Below are positions 1-6,636 of a stretch of 7,656 nucleotides of DNA, in pieces (within the stretch, counting starts at the first letter, position 1; every line of letters begins with the position of its first letter). This stretch comes from Anaerolineae bacterium. Lineage in GTDB: Bacteria; Chloroflexota; Anaerolineae; Epilineales; JAHCIE01. The position numbers and the translations under genes are program-made. A model generated the notes under the pieces. That model did not search any database and was not told the DNA's origin. It saw only the letters and a list, made by a program, of their open reading frames with translations. Location of the stretch: the NCBI GenBank assembly GCA_026129385.1, contig JAHCIE010000151.1, positions 1 to 7,656 on the forward strand. The letters run 5' to 3'.

Positions 1-942
1 GCCCGTCGCCAGGATGAAGTCCGGCGCGCTGTAGCGCACGCCGCGCTGGCCGGCCGCCTCGGTCACGATGGTGGTAGCACGGCCACCCGACGTCTCGCTG
101 GCGATGACTTGGGAACCGATGATAATCCGCACGCCGCGCGATTCGAGGCGGGTACGCAGCGCGTTGAACAGGCGGTACCCCGTCACCGAGGGCGGCAGAG
201 TCGGAATCTCGAACACCGGTACGCCCAACGCGCGCTCGAAATCGGCGATGACCTCCGCCGAACGCTGGAAGCCCAGCACCGCCGGGAAGCCGACCCGCGT
301 CTCCCGACCCAGCGCCGCCTTAGCCATGCGAATGGCCTCCTTGCGCGTACCAGGGTCATCGAGCAGCTGAGCCAGCAGCACGGGAGTCATGACCTTCAGC
401 CTGTCAATCGCGGGCACATCCAGACCCACCCCGCGCGCCTCAATACCCTGGACAGTCAGATTCGCCGCCAGGAGAGCGGGAAAGAAGTCAGACAGGCGGT
501 TGAAGCTGAGGATGAGCGCCTTGTCGCCCGGCCTGAGTTCGCCGGCGGCCATCACCTTCGGCGCAAACGCGCTCGGCTTGAGGCCGCCGACAGGTGTAGG
601 TAGCATCATATTTCGGTCGAGACCGCCGACGTAACTGAGACCGTGCGCCGCCGCAGCCTGCTGAAGGGCCGCGAAAGCCTCCACCAGGTCGCCACGTCGG
701 ACACGGGCATAGGGATGTTGCGGATTATCCGCCACCACCTGCGCCAATGCCGCATCAGGTGAGCGTACCGGCGTGGACGAGTCGACCGGAAAGTAACCCA
801 TGACGTCGAGCGGGCCGCCCGCCCAATGGGTCGTACCCAGGCCCTTCGACAGCAGGAGAACGCGACGCCCGCCCTCAGCGGCCCGCAGGGCGGCCGTCAG
901 GCCGGAGTAACCGGCGCCGATGACAATCAGATCGGGGATCAT
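1..942 (-). CDS. glpB: Anaerobic glycerol-3-phosphate dehydrogenase subunit B (partial, C-terminus cut by window edge)
   Basis: The frame is open from ATG at 942 to the window edge: 314 codons with no stop, against about 419 residues in E. coli GlpB, so roughly the last quarter is missing. The N-terminus shows a Rossmann dinucleotide fold, DLIVIGAGYSGLTAAL at residues 4-19, with the GxGxxG glycines at 9, 11 and 14. It is followed by a second beta strand (RVLLLSKG, 27-34) and the GTTHWAGGPLDVMG stretch (36-49) typical of GlpB. The visible part ends in FILATG, a flavoprotein strand-turn. In the family, GlpB is the FMN-binding subunit that joins GlpA and passes electrons from glycerol-3-phosphate via GlpC to menaquinone at the membrane. 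The start is supported by GGGAAG 8 nt upstream (rc of 951-956); two other nearby ATGs are out of frame. It follows glpA by 37 nt, implying one transcript. Family assignment is firm; the missing end cannot be judged. Confidence 0.9.
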   Translation of the reverse strand, partial: MIPDLIVIGAGYSGLTAALRAAEGGRRVLLLSKGLGTTHWAGGPLDVMGYFPVDSSTPVRSPDAALAQVVADNPQHPYARVRRGDLVEAFAALQQAAAAHGLSYVGGLDRNMMLPTPVGGLKPSAFAPKVMAAGELRPGDKALILSFNRLSDFFPALLAANLTVQGIEARGVGLDVPAIDRLKVMTPVLLAQLLDDPGTRKEAIRMAKAALGRETRVGFPAVLGFQRSAEVIADFERALGVPVFEIPTLPPSVTGYRLFNALRTRLESRGVRIIIGSQVIASETSGGRATTIVTEAAGQRGVRYSAPDFILATG

Positions 943-964
943 GGTAGCATCTTCCCATGGGTAG

Positions 965-981
965 AGGCGCGCATCGCGCCT
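965..981 (-). promoter_or_regulatory. Short hairpin at the glpA/glpB junction
   Basis: A perfect 7-bp inverted repeat with a 3-nt loop (AGGCGCG-CAT-CGCGCCT on the plus strand). In the minus-strand transcript it includes the last two bases of the glpA TAG and ends 22 nt before the glpB ATG. No U-tract follows, so it is not a classic terminator. It may modulate translation of glpB or transcript stability. In GC-rich DNA a repeat of this length could arise by chance. Confidence 0.4.
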
Positions 982-2602
982 AGACGTGGCCCTTGAAGAC
1001 CGCGTCCTTGACGTCTTCAACGACGTAGAAATCGCTCATCGGGCTTTTCAGCCCATCCGGTGGCAGGTGCTCAACATTCATGATCCCGCAGTAGATCAGC
1101 TCGTCGAGGCGCTCCTGCCTGGCCTGGTCGCCCCACAGGACCGGCCTCAGGCCCTTCCAGCGCTCCTGAAGAAAATCGCGCAACGCCAGGTTAGTCTGCT
1201 GCACCGGCGGCATCTCCATCTGCTGGAGCAGGCCGGCGGCGCGGTAGGTACAGAAGCCACCCTGGCACGGCCCCATGCCCAGCCGCAGATCGCGACGAAT
1301 GTCGTCCAGGACCACGAAGCCGCTGGCAATCGTGTCCCTGACCCGGTCGATGGTCACCAACTCGCACTCGCAGGCCAGTCGCCCGTAGGTATCCTGCTCC
1401 TCGACCTTATTGAGGGGCGCGCCCAGCCAATGGAACTTGGCGTCAGAACCCGGCAACACCGGCTCGAGGGCGGTTCGGCAGGGTCGCGTGACGGCCAGCT
1501 TCTCACACACGGCATCGATGGTCTTCTCGGCCATCTGGCGAAACGTTGTCCACTTGCCGCCCGTGATGGTCAGGAAGCCTTGCACGCCGTCGCGCGACTC
1601 ATGGTCGATAAGCGTGTAGGTGCGTGTCACATCACGGGTATCGGAACCGGCCGCCTTGTCCTGGTAGAGTGGGCGCACCCCGGCCCAGGCGCGCAGCGCA
1701 CGGGCTTGCTTGAAGCCCGGCACCAGCTTCTCGCCCTCTTGGAGCATCAGGTCTACTTCCCACGGCTCAATCGCCAGATTCTCGGGGTCCACGACCTTAT
1801 GGTCGGTCGTCCCCATCACGCACACCGTATGAATGGGAACGATGATGTCGCCGTCGGAGGGCATCTTCAAGCGGTTGACCACAGTGTTCACCAGGCGGTG
1901 ATTCATCGCCACCATGACGCCCTTGCCCGGAATGACGTTCACATCCACCCCGGCCAAATGCGCAATCTGGCCCGCCCACGCGCCTGATGCGTTCACCACA
2001 AAGTCGCAGTCGATGACAAACTCCTCATCGCGTGCCACGTCGCGGACATGCACGCCGGTCACGCGGTCGCCGTCCCGGAGCAAGGCGACCACCTCATGGT
2101 ACGTCAGCACCTGCGCCCCATACTGTCGCGCCGACTCCGCCACCATGCGCGTCGCCAGGAACGAGTCCGCCGACCCGTCGGGTACGGCATAGCATAGGCT
2201 AATCTTTGGGTTCAGGCGCGGCTCGCGGCGCAGCATCTCGACGATGGGCACTTCCTGGCACGGCACGCCAATCTGGTCACATGCCGCCTTGAACTTCGGC
2301 CCGTAACTGGGGTCATCACCCGGTGTCTGAACGAAGAAGCCTCCGGTATCTTCCAGGGCCTGGGGCATAATGCGGCGGAGAATGAAGTTTTCCTCAATGC
2401 ACTCTTTCGCGGACACCGGGTCCTTGACCACGTAGCGCCCGCCGCTATGCAGCAGGCCGTGATAACGGCCAGTGGTGCCGTGGGTCAGGTCGCGTTTCTC
2501 GACCAGCATGGTCTTGAAACCGCGCATCGCCAGATCGCGCACACAGCCAGTCCCAGTCGATCCACCACCAATGACCACGACTTCAGTTTGAACATGTCGC
2601 AT
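980..2602 (-). CDS. glpA: Anaerobic glycerol-3-phosphate dehydrogenase subunit A (FAD and [2Fe-2S] type)
   Basis: Catalytic subunit that oxidises sn-glycerol-3-phosphate to dihydroxyacetone phosphate. It has 540 residues, close to E. coli GlpA (542). An N-terminal FAD-binding Rossmann motif VVVIGGGSTGTG (8-19) is followed by a DAO-type oxidoreductase domain, with HGTTGRYHGLLHSGGRY at 41-57 and the conserved ITGGKWTTFR at 346-355. The C-terminal extension carries four cysteines in the BFD-like arrangement: C411 and C413 (CEC) and C446 and C451 (GMGPCQGGFC). That extension separates GlpA from the shorter aerobic GlpD. The ATG at 2602 has AGGTGG about 10 nt upstream; a second ATG at 2595 is out of frame. 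The gene has its own promoter at 2659-2687 and is followed by glpB after 37 nt. It ends in TAG; reading through would add 13 codons to a TGA that overlaps the glpB ATG, but the length match supports TAG as the true end. Confidence 0.97.
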   Translation of the reverse strand: MRHVQTEVVVIGGGSTGTGCVRDLAMRGFKTMLVEKRDLTHGTTGRYHGLLHSGGRYVVKDPVSAKECIEENFILRRIMPQALEDTGGFFVQTPGDDPSYGPKFKAACDQIGVPCQEVPIVEMLRREPRLNPKISLCYAVPDGSADSFLATRMVAESARQYGAQVLTYHEVVALLRDGDRVTGVHVRDVARDEEFVIDCDFVVNASGAWAGQIAHLAGVDVNVIPGKGVMVAMNHRLVNTVVNRLKMPSDGDIIVPIHTVCVMGTTDHKVVDPENLAIEPWEVDLMLQEGEKLVPGFKQARALRAWAGVRPLYQDKAAGSDTRDVTRTYTLIDHESRDGVQGFLTITGGKWTTFRQMAEKTIDAVCEKLAVTRPCRTALEPVLPGSDAKFHWLGAPLNKVEEQDTYGRLACECELVTIDRVRDTIASGFVVLDDIRRDLRLGMGPCQGGFCTYRAAGLLQQMEMPPVQQTNLALRDFLQERWKGLRPVLWGDQARQERLDELIYCGIMNVEHLPPDGLKSPMSDFYVVEDVKDAVFKGHV

Positions 2603-2641
2603 CTGTGTATGGCCACCTACTTCGATATCGGGGCGCGGGTC

Positions 2642-2654
2642 TTGTGAGGCACAA
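2642..2654 (-). promoter_or_regulatory. Operator-like inverted repeat at the predicted glpA transcription start
   Basis: TTGTG-AGG-CACAA on the plus strand, a 5-bp perfect inverted repeat with a 3-bp centre. It lies just downstream of the glpA -10 element and covers the expected transcription start (around 2652), a usual position for a repressor site. The binding protein is unknown: a GlpR (DeoR family) or LacI-family repressor would be reasonable guesses, but no regulator gene is in the window. The arms are short, so chance remains possible. Confidence 0.35.
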
Positions 2655-2658
2655 TGGG

Positions 2659-2687
2659 ATTATGCGTCAGAGCCAGACGAGTGTCAA
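2659..2687 (-). promoter_or_regulatory. Sigma70-type promoter of glpAB
   Basis: On the minus strand a perfect -35 TTGACA (plus 2682-2687) and a 5-of-6 -10 CATAAT (plus 2659-2664) are separated by exactly 17 nt. This is the best promoter match seen in the intergenic regions. It sits between the methyltransferase stop (2701) and glpA start (2602), giving a leader of about 50 nt. It implies that glpAB can be transcribed independently of the upstream glpF-dhaKL-glpK block. Confidence 0.75.
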
Positions 2688-2700
2688 AGGGTAGATACGC

Positions 2701-3324
2701 TCATTCGTCTCCATGCGCTGTGGCCCGGCACGCCGGACAGCCTCGCACCGTCACCGCCTCGGCCATGCCGTCGGCGCTGGTCGCCTCACCCTCGAAGCCG
2801 ACGCGCCCGCACAGGCAGGCATACCAGCCGCCTGCGAACGCATCCCAGTCACGCGCCGCGCCTAAGTCAATCTCCTCAACTCCCATGCCCCAGCGGGCGT
2901 TGGTGATCAGGCGTCGGCACCCGCCCGCTTCCAGGCGGGCTGCATACGTTGCGAAGTGCCGACAGTGGCGCATCAACAGGACGGCAACGCTTATACTGGC
3001 CGGGCACGGATAGTCCAGCGCGTTGGCGCACACGACGTGGAGGCTGCGCGGCAGGTCGTACCCGATACGGGCCAGGGCCTTGCCCAGGACCAGGGGGTTC
3101 ACTTCGACGACCACCACGCGACGCGCTCGCTCCGCCAGCCGCAACGACAGGCGCAGGTCGCCCGCCCCAATCTCCAGCACCTCATCGTCGGCGTGGATGC
3201 CGCCAAGGACACTCTGGTAGGTCGCCTCATCGTAGGCGCTCCACCAGCCTTCCCAGTCCTCCAGGCCGTGGCGAACGCTGAAGGCCGGATAGGCGGGGTC
3301 GAACTGTGGCGACGGGTAGGTCAC
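2701..3324 (-). CDS. Class I SAM-dependent methyltransferase with a C-terminal four-cysteine motif, target unknown
   Basis: A 207-residue protein read from a GTG start. Motif I is VLEIGAGDLRLSLRLA (49-64), with the E-x-G-x-G start of an AdoMet-binding Rossmann fold; the third glycine of the common G-x-G-x-G is a leucine (L57). A strand ends in an acidic residue (VVVVEVNP, E74), the usual ribose contact, and ANALDYP (100-106) resembles the adenine-contacting motif. The order is reminiscent of the KsgA/RsmA style, but no NPPY-type catalytic motif is visible, so the substrate is not predicted. The C-terminus has CLC (C170, C172) and CPAC (C196, C199) about 24 residues apart, a pattern suggesting a zinc ribbon. 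It lies between glpK and glpA, 87 nt after glpK. Its stop is 14 nt before the glpA -35 box. No role in glycerol metabolism is evident. The open frame and the two motif sets make it a real gene; the function is open. Confidence 0.75.
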   Translation of the reverse strand: MTYPSPQFDPAYPAFSVRHGLEDWEGWWSAYDEATYQSVLGGIHADDEVLEIGAGDLRLSLRLAERARRVVVVEVNPLVLGKALARIGYDLPRSLHVVCANALDYPCPASISVAVLLMRHCRHFATYAARLEAGGCRRLITNARWGMGVEEIDLGAARDWDAFAGGWYACLCGRVGFEGEATSADGMAEAVTVRGCPACRATAHGDE

Positions 3325-3330
3325 GCTCAA

Positions 3331-3337
3331 CCTCCTA
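3331..3337 (-). promoter_or_regulatory. Ribosome binding site that fixes the methyltransferase start at GTG 3324
   Basis: The minus strand reads TAGGAGG-TTGAGC-GTG. The Shine-Dalgarno core directly abuts the TTG at 3330, leaving no spacer, but lies 6 nt before the GTG at 3324. GTG 3324 is therefore the preferred start, two codons inside the longest open frame. Confidence 0.7.
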
Positions 3338-3348
3338 CCCAGATAGGC

Positions 3349-3385
3349 GTGAGGGTGGCGGAGGCTGGACCTCCACCACCCTCAC
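3349..3385 (-). promoter_or_regulatory. Strong hairpin between glpK and the methyltransferase gene
   Basis: Arms GTGAGGGTGG (3349-3358) and CCACCCTCAC (3376-3385) pair perfectly. One offset pair (3359/3375) is followed by five further pairs (3360-3364 with 3370-3374) around a 5-nt loop. In the minus-strand RNA the offset pair is a U-G wobble, giving a continuous 16-bp stem; in a plus-strand RNA it would be a C-A mismatch. The structure starts 26 nt after the glpK stop and ends 11 nt before the Shine-Dalgarno of the next gene. No U-tract follows, so it may be a non-canonical terminator, an attenuator or a 3'-end stabiliser for glpK mRNA. Confidence 0.65.
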
Positions 3386-3411
3386 TTGTCCTAAAGCGCG
3401 AGAAGCAGAGA

Positions 3412-4908
3412 CTACTTGGCCCAGTCGAAGGTGCGAGTAACGGCCTTCTTCCACTCACCCATCATCGTGGCGCGGTCACCCGCGTCCATGTTGGGCTCCC
3501 AGGTCTTGTCCACCTGCCAGTTCTTGCGCAGGTCTTCCAGGTTGCTCCAGAAACCTGTCGCCAGACCGGCGGCGTACGCCGCGCCCAGAGCTGTCGTCTC
3601 AGCCACCTTGGGGCGAATGACCGGCACGCCGAGGATGTCGGACTGGAACTGCATCAGGGTGTCGTTGTACACCATGCCGCCATCGACCTTGAGAGCCGTC
3701 AGCTTGACACCCGAGTCCTTCTCCATCGCCTCGAGGACCTCGGCGGTCTGGAAGGCGGTGGCTTCCAGGGCCGCGCGGGCAATGTGGCCCTTGTTGACGT
3801 AGCGAGTCAGGCCCACGATCGCGCCGCGCGCATCGCTACGCCAGTAGGGGGCAAACAGGCCGGAGAACGCCGGGACAAAGTAGATGCCGCCGTTGTCGTC
3901 GACGGTCTTCGCCAGGTTCTCCACCTCGGGTGAGCGGGAGATCATGCCCAGGTTGTCGCGCAGCCACTGCACGAGGGCGCCCGTGATGGCGATGGAGCCT
4001 TCGAGGCAGTACACAGGGGCCGCGTCGCCCATCTTGTAGCCCAGGGTGGTCAGCAAGCCGCTCTTGGACGGAACGATCTCCGTGCCGGTGTTGAGCAGCA
4101 TGAAGCAGCCCGTGCCATAGGTATTCTTGGCCTCACCAGGGCTATAGCAGGTCTGGCCGACAAGGGCCGCCTGCTGGTCGCCCAGGTCGCCCGCCACCGG
4201 CACGCCGCTCAGAGCGCCCTTCGCGGTCCCATAGACCTGGCTGGAGGGCACGATAGTGGGCAGCATCGAGCGCGGAATGCCCATGATCTTGAGAATCTCA
4301 TCGTCCCACTGGAGGGTCTTGAGGTCCATAAGCATGGTGCGGCTGGCGTTGGACACGTCGGTCACATGCACGCCGTCCTCGGGGCCACCGGTCAGCCACC
4401 AGATGACGAAGGTGTCGATGTTGCCAAAGATGGCATTGCCCGACGCCGCGGCTTCCTTGAGGCCCGGCACGTTCTGCAACATCCACGCAATCTTGGGGCC
4501 GGAGAAATAGGTAGCCAGAGGCAGGCCGACCTTGTCGCGGAAGCGGTCCTGGCCGCCTTCCTTGCCCAACTCGTTCACCATGTCGGCGGTGCGGGTGTCC
4601 TGCCAGACGATAGCGTTGTAGTAGGGCTTGCCGCTACGGCGATCCCACACCACTGTCGTCTCGCGCTGATTGGTGATACCGACGGCAGCGAGATCACTGG
4701 CCCCAATGCCCGCCTTGGCCAACGCGCCGCTGATTACTTCCTGGGTACGGGTCCAGATCTCGTTGGGATCGTGCTCGACCCAACCCGGCTTTGGATAGAT
4801 CTGCTCATGCTCTTTCTGGTCGAAAGCCACCACCTGCCCCGAATGGTCGAAGATCATGAAGCGGGTGCTGGTGGTACCCTGATCGACTGCGCCAACATAC
4901 TTAGCCAT
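3412..4908 (-). CDS. glpK: Glycerol kinase
   Basis: ATP-dependent phosphorylation of glycerol to sn-glycerol-3-phosphate in the cytoplasm. It is 498 residues, near the 502 of E. coli. It is an FGGY-family kinase with two actin-like domains: phosphate-binding DQGTTSTR at 9-16, the first FGGY signature YFSGPKIAWMLQN at 134-146, and the second, GAIVGLTRYVNKGHIARAALE, at 362-382. Residues matching the E. coli glycerol site are R82, E83, Y134 and D244 (in GDQQAAL). VDGGMVYND (408-416) is the adenosine-side motif. The loop before GDQQ (226-240) has no histidine, unlike the HPr-phosphorylated GlpK of Firmicutes, so that control looks absent (inference). ATG at 4908 has AAGGAG 8 nt upstream. It is 64 nt downstream of dhaL, which places the dihydroxyacetone and glycerol kinases in one transcript. 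It ends in TAG, with another in-frame TAG seven codons on and a TGA three codons after that. Confidence 0.98.
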   Translation of the reverse strand: MAKYVGAVDQGTTSTRFMIFDHSGQVVAFDQKEHEQIYPKPGWVEHDPNEIWTRTQEVISGALAKAGIGASDLAAVGITNQRETTVVWDRRSGKPYYNAIVWQDTRTADMVNELGKEGGQDRFRDKVGLPLATYFSGPKIAWMLQNVPGLKEAAASGNAIFGNIDTFVIWWLTGGPEDGVHVTDVSNASRTMLMDLKTLQWDDEILKIMGIPRSMLPTIVPSSQVYGTAKGALSGVPVAGDLGDQQAALVGQTCYSPGEAKNTYGTGCFMLLNTGTEIVPSKSGLLTTLGYKMGDAAPVYCLEGSIAITGALVQWLRDNLGMISRSPEVENLAKTVDDNGGIYFVPAFSGLFAPYWRSDARGAIVGLTRYVNKGHIARAALEATAFQTAEVLEAMEKDSGVKLTALKVDGGMVYNDTLMQFQSDILGVPVIRPKVAETTALGAAYAAGLATGFWSNLEDLRKNWQVDKTWEPNMDAGDRATMMGEWKKAVTRTFDWAK

Positions 4909-4936
4909 TCTTGTCGCTCCTTCGCGATGTTACTTG

Positions 4937-4968
4937 GGGGCGGCGGGGCCACGATGCCGCGCCACCCC
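4937..4968 (-). promoter_or_regulatory. GC-rich hairpin between dhaL and glpK
   Basis: GGGGCGGC (4937-4944) pairs with GCCACCCC (4961-4968), and pairing continues inward (4945/4960, then 4947-4949 with 4956-4958) around a 6-nt loop. The one non-Watson-Crick position in the outer stem is a U-G wobble in the minus-strand RNA. It begins 4 nt after the dhaL stop and ends about 13 nt before the glpK Shine-Dalgarno. No U-tract follows. High local GC raises the chance background. Confidence 0.45.
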
Positions 4969-4972
4969 AGGC

Positions 4973-5605
4973 TCACTTGGTCAACGTCTCCGCTGCCGTC
5001 TTCAGCAGTAGATAGGACGAGGTCGCGCCCGGGTCCTGATGGCCCGCACTACGCTCGCCCAGGTAGCTGGCGCGCCCCTTGCGCGCGACCAGCGGGATGG
5101 TGCCCGTCATGCCCTGCTCGGCAGCGGCGCGCATGGCTGCTAGCGCGGCGGGCAGCGGCTCCCCCTTATCGACGGCCTCGCGCAACGCAGCCACAGCCGG
5201 CGTTAGGGCATCGACCATCGTCTTGTCCCCCACCTCGGCCTTGCCGCGATTGACCACACCTTTGAGACCAGCGTCGAACATGGCCACCACGTCGGTGTCC
5301 GCCAGTTCCTCCTTACCGACGCCAGCCGTACCAAACTGCATGAACAATGTACCGTACAGTGGACCACCCGCGCCGCCGACGGTCGACAGCAGCGTCATAC
5401 CGGACGACTTGAGGATTGTCCCGATATCCTTATCCTCGACAGTGGGCAACTTCGCCACCACGGCCTGGAAGCCCCGGTCCATGTTAGCGCCGTGATCGGC
5501 GTCGCCAATGGCCGAGTCTAGCTGGGTAAGATAGTCGCGATTCTCACGAATCACAACCGCATAGTTGCGAATCCAGTCGAGAATCTGCGCGCGGTTCGTG
5601 GGCAT
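4973..5605 (-). CDS. dhaL: Dihydroxyacetone kinase, ADP-binding subunit DhaL
   Basis: The nucleotide-binding subunit that transfers phosphate to dihydroxyacetone held on DhaK. It is 210 residues, the normal DhaL length. The magnesium-nucleotide site is LDSAIGDADHGANMDRGF (29-46), with D30, D35 and D37 at the same numbers as in E. coli DhaL. Other family motifs are the glycine-rich GGAGGPLYGTLF (77-88), VGDKTMVDAL, and the C-terminal RASYLGERSAGHQDPGATSS segment. In PTS-type systems DhaL keeps ADP bound and is recharged by DhaM; in ATP-type kinases it uses free ATP. No dhaM is in this window, so the donor is unresolved. Its ATG lies 3 nt after the dhaK stop, with only a modest GGTGGGG about 10 nt upstream, so translation is probably coupled to dhaK. 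An early stop in dhaK could therefore lower its expression. Confidence 0.96.
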   Translation of the reverse strand: MPTNRAQILDWIRNYAVVIRENRDYLTQLDSAIGDADHGANMDRGFQAVVAKLPTVEDKDIGTILKSSGMTLLSTVGGAGGPLYGTLFMQFGTAGVGKEELADTDVVAMFDAGLKGVVNRGKAEVGDKTMVDALTPAVAALREAVDKGEPLPAALAAMRAAAEQGMTGTIPLVARKGRASYLGERSAGHQDPGATSSYLLLKTAAETLTK

Positions 5606-5608
5606 CAG

Positions 5609-6610
5609 CTACATGCCCCACCGCAGGCCAGGCGTCTTGACCGGCGCGTCCCAGAACCCGGTCATCTCATCATCTAGCCTGAGGAGGGTGACCGACGTGC
5701 CTGCCATTTCCAGCGACGTAATGTACGGGCCGATCAGGTTACGGGCAATGGTGATGCCGTGCTTGTCGAGAATCTCGGCCACCTTGCGGTAGACGATGTA
5801 CAGCTCGATAAGCGGCGTACCACCCAGGCCATTGACGAAGGCCAGCACATTGTCGCCCTTCTTGAAAGGCAGGTCGGACAGAATCGGATCGACCAGCATC
5901 TGCGTAATCTCGTCCGCGCTCTTCAGCTTCATCCGCGCGCGGCCCGGCTCGCCGTGGATGCCGACGCCGATTTCCATCTCGTCCTCGCCGATGTCGAAGG
6001 TGGGCTTGCCCGCGTGGGGCACGGTGCAAGAGGTGAGGGCCATGCCCATGCTGCGGCCGTTGGCGTTCACCTTGCGCGCCAGCTCGGCCAGCTACGCCAG
6101 GTCGTAGCCTGCCTCAGCCGCGCCGCCGACGATCTTCTCCATCAAGACTGTGGTGCCGACGCCGCGGCGGCCGGCGGTCCACGTGCTGTCCTGGACAGCC
6201 ACATCGTCGTCAACCAGCACACTTTCGACCGTGACGCCATCGTCGCGCGCCATCTCGGCGGCGATGTCGAAGTTCATCACGTCACCCGTGTAATTCTTGA
6301 CGATGAACAGCACGCCCTTGCCGCTGTCCACCTGCTTGGCAGCCGCGTACATCTGGTCCGGCGTCGGCGATGTGAAGACCGCGCCCGGCGCGGCGGCATC
6401 CAGCATACCATAACCGACGAAGCCGCCGTGCATCGGCTCGTGGCCGCTGCCGCCACCGGAGATGACGGCCACCTTGTTGGCGACGGGCGCATCGGCGCGA
6501 TAGACGAAGTTGGGATCGTAGTTGATTCTGATCAGATCAGGGTGGGCCAATGCCATCCCTTGCAACTCTTCGACCACGACCTGTTCAGGATTGTTGATGA
6601 GCTTCTTCAA
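5609..6610 (-). pseudogene. dhaK: Dihydroxyacetone kinase substrate-binding subunit DhaK, interrupted by one in-frame TAG
   Basis: A full-length DhaK of 333 codons, split by TAG at 6092-6094 (codon 173). Both halves are in the same frame and no base is lost or gained. The 172-residue N-part has GGGSGHEPMH (52-61) with H57 and NYTGD ending at D110, matching E. coli H56 and D109. After the stop come LAELARK and then VNANGRSMG. GVGIHGEPG follows with H219, equivalent to E. coli H218, which binds dihydroxyacetone as a hemiaminal. A terminated product would lack this residue. The stop falls in a helix at a position that is not conserved (alanine in E. coli). The start is TTG 6610, giving MKKLINNPEQ as in the family, with AAGGAGG 5 nt upstream; the open frame extends 30 codons further but those are unlike DhaK. 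It could be a genuine nonsense mutation, a sequencing error or readthrough. No good restart site is visible after the stop. Confidence 0.9.
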
Positions 6611-6615
6611 CGCAA

Positions 6616-6622
6616 CCTCCTT
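6616..6622 (-). promoter_or_regulatory. Ribosome binding site fixing the dhaK TTG start
   Basis: The minus strand reads AAGGAGG-TTGCG-TTG, a full Shine-Dalgarno sequence 5 nt before TTG 6610. The protein from this TTG begins exactly where DhaK proteins begin (MKKLIN), which overrules the upstream ATG at 6700. Confidence 0.8.
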
Positions 6623-6636
6623 CACTCGCACACAAT

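Noticed and set aside
109..603. Open plus-strand frames in the first 640 bases
   Set aside because: They lie opposite glpB, whose uninterrupted frame and Rossmann motif explain this stretch.
986..1987. Long open plus-strand frame of 333 codons opposite glpA
   Set aside because: It is antisense to a clearly conserved gene, has no recognisable motif, and reflects codon bias in GC-rich DNA. The same holds for plus-strand frames at 2956-3933, 4366-5253, 5759-6718 and 6755-7573.
5609..6070. A separate 153-residue gene starting at GTG 6070
   Set aside because: It is the C-terminal part of DhaK in the same frame, with no Shine-Dalgarno sequence before the GTG and homology continuing upstream of it.
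6092..6094. TAG in dhaK as pyrrolysine or a genome-wide recoded codon
   Set aside because: TAG is the natural end of glpA, glpK, dhaK and glpF here, with protein lengths matching their families, and DhaK is not known as a pyrrolysine protein. Wholesale reassignment is unlikely.
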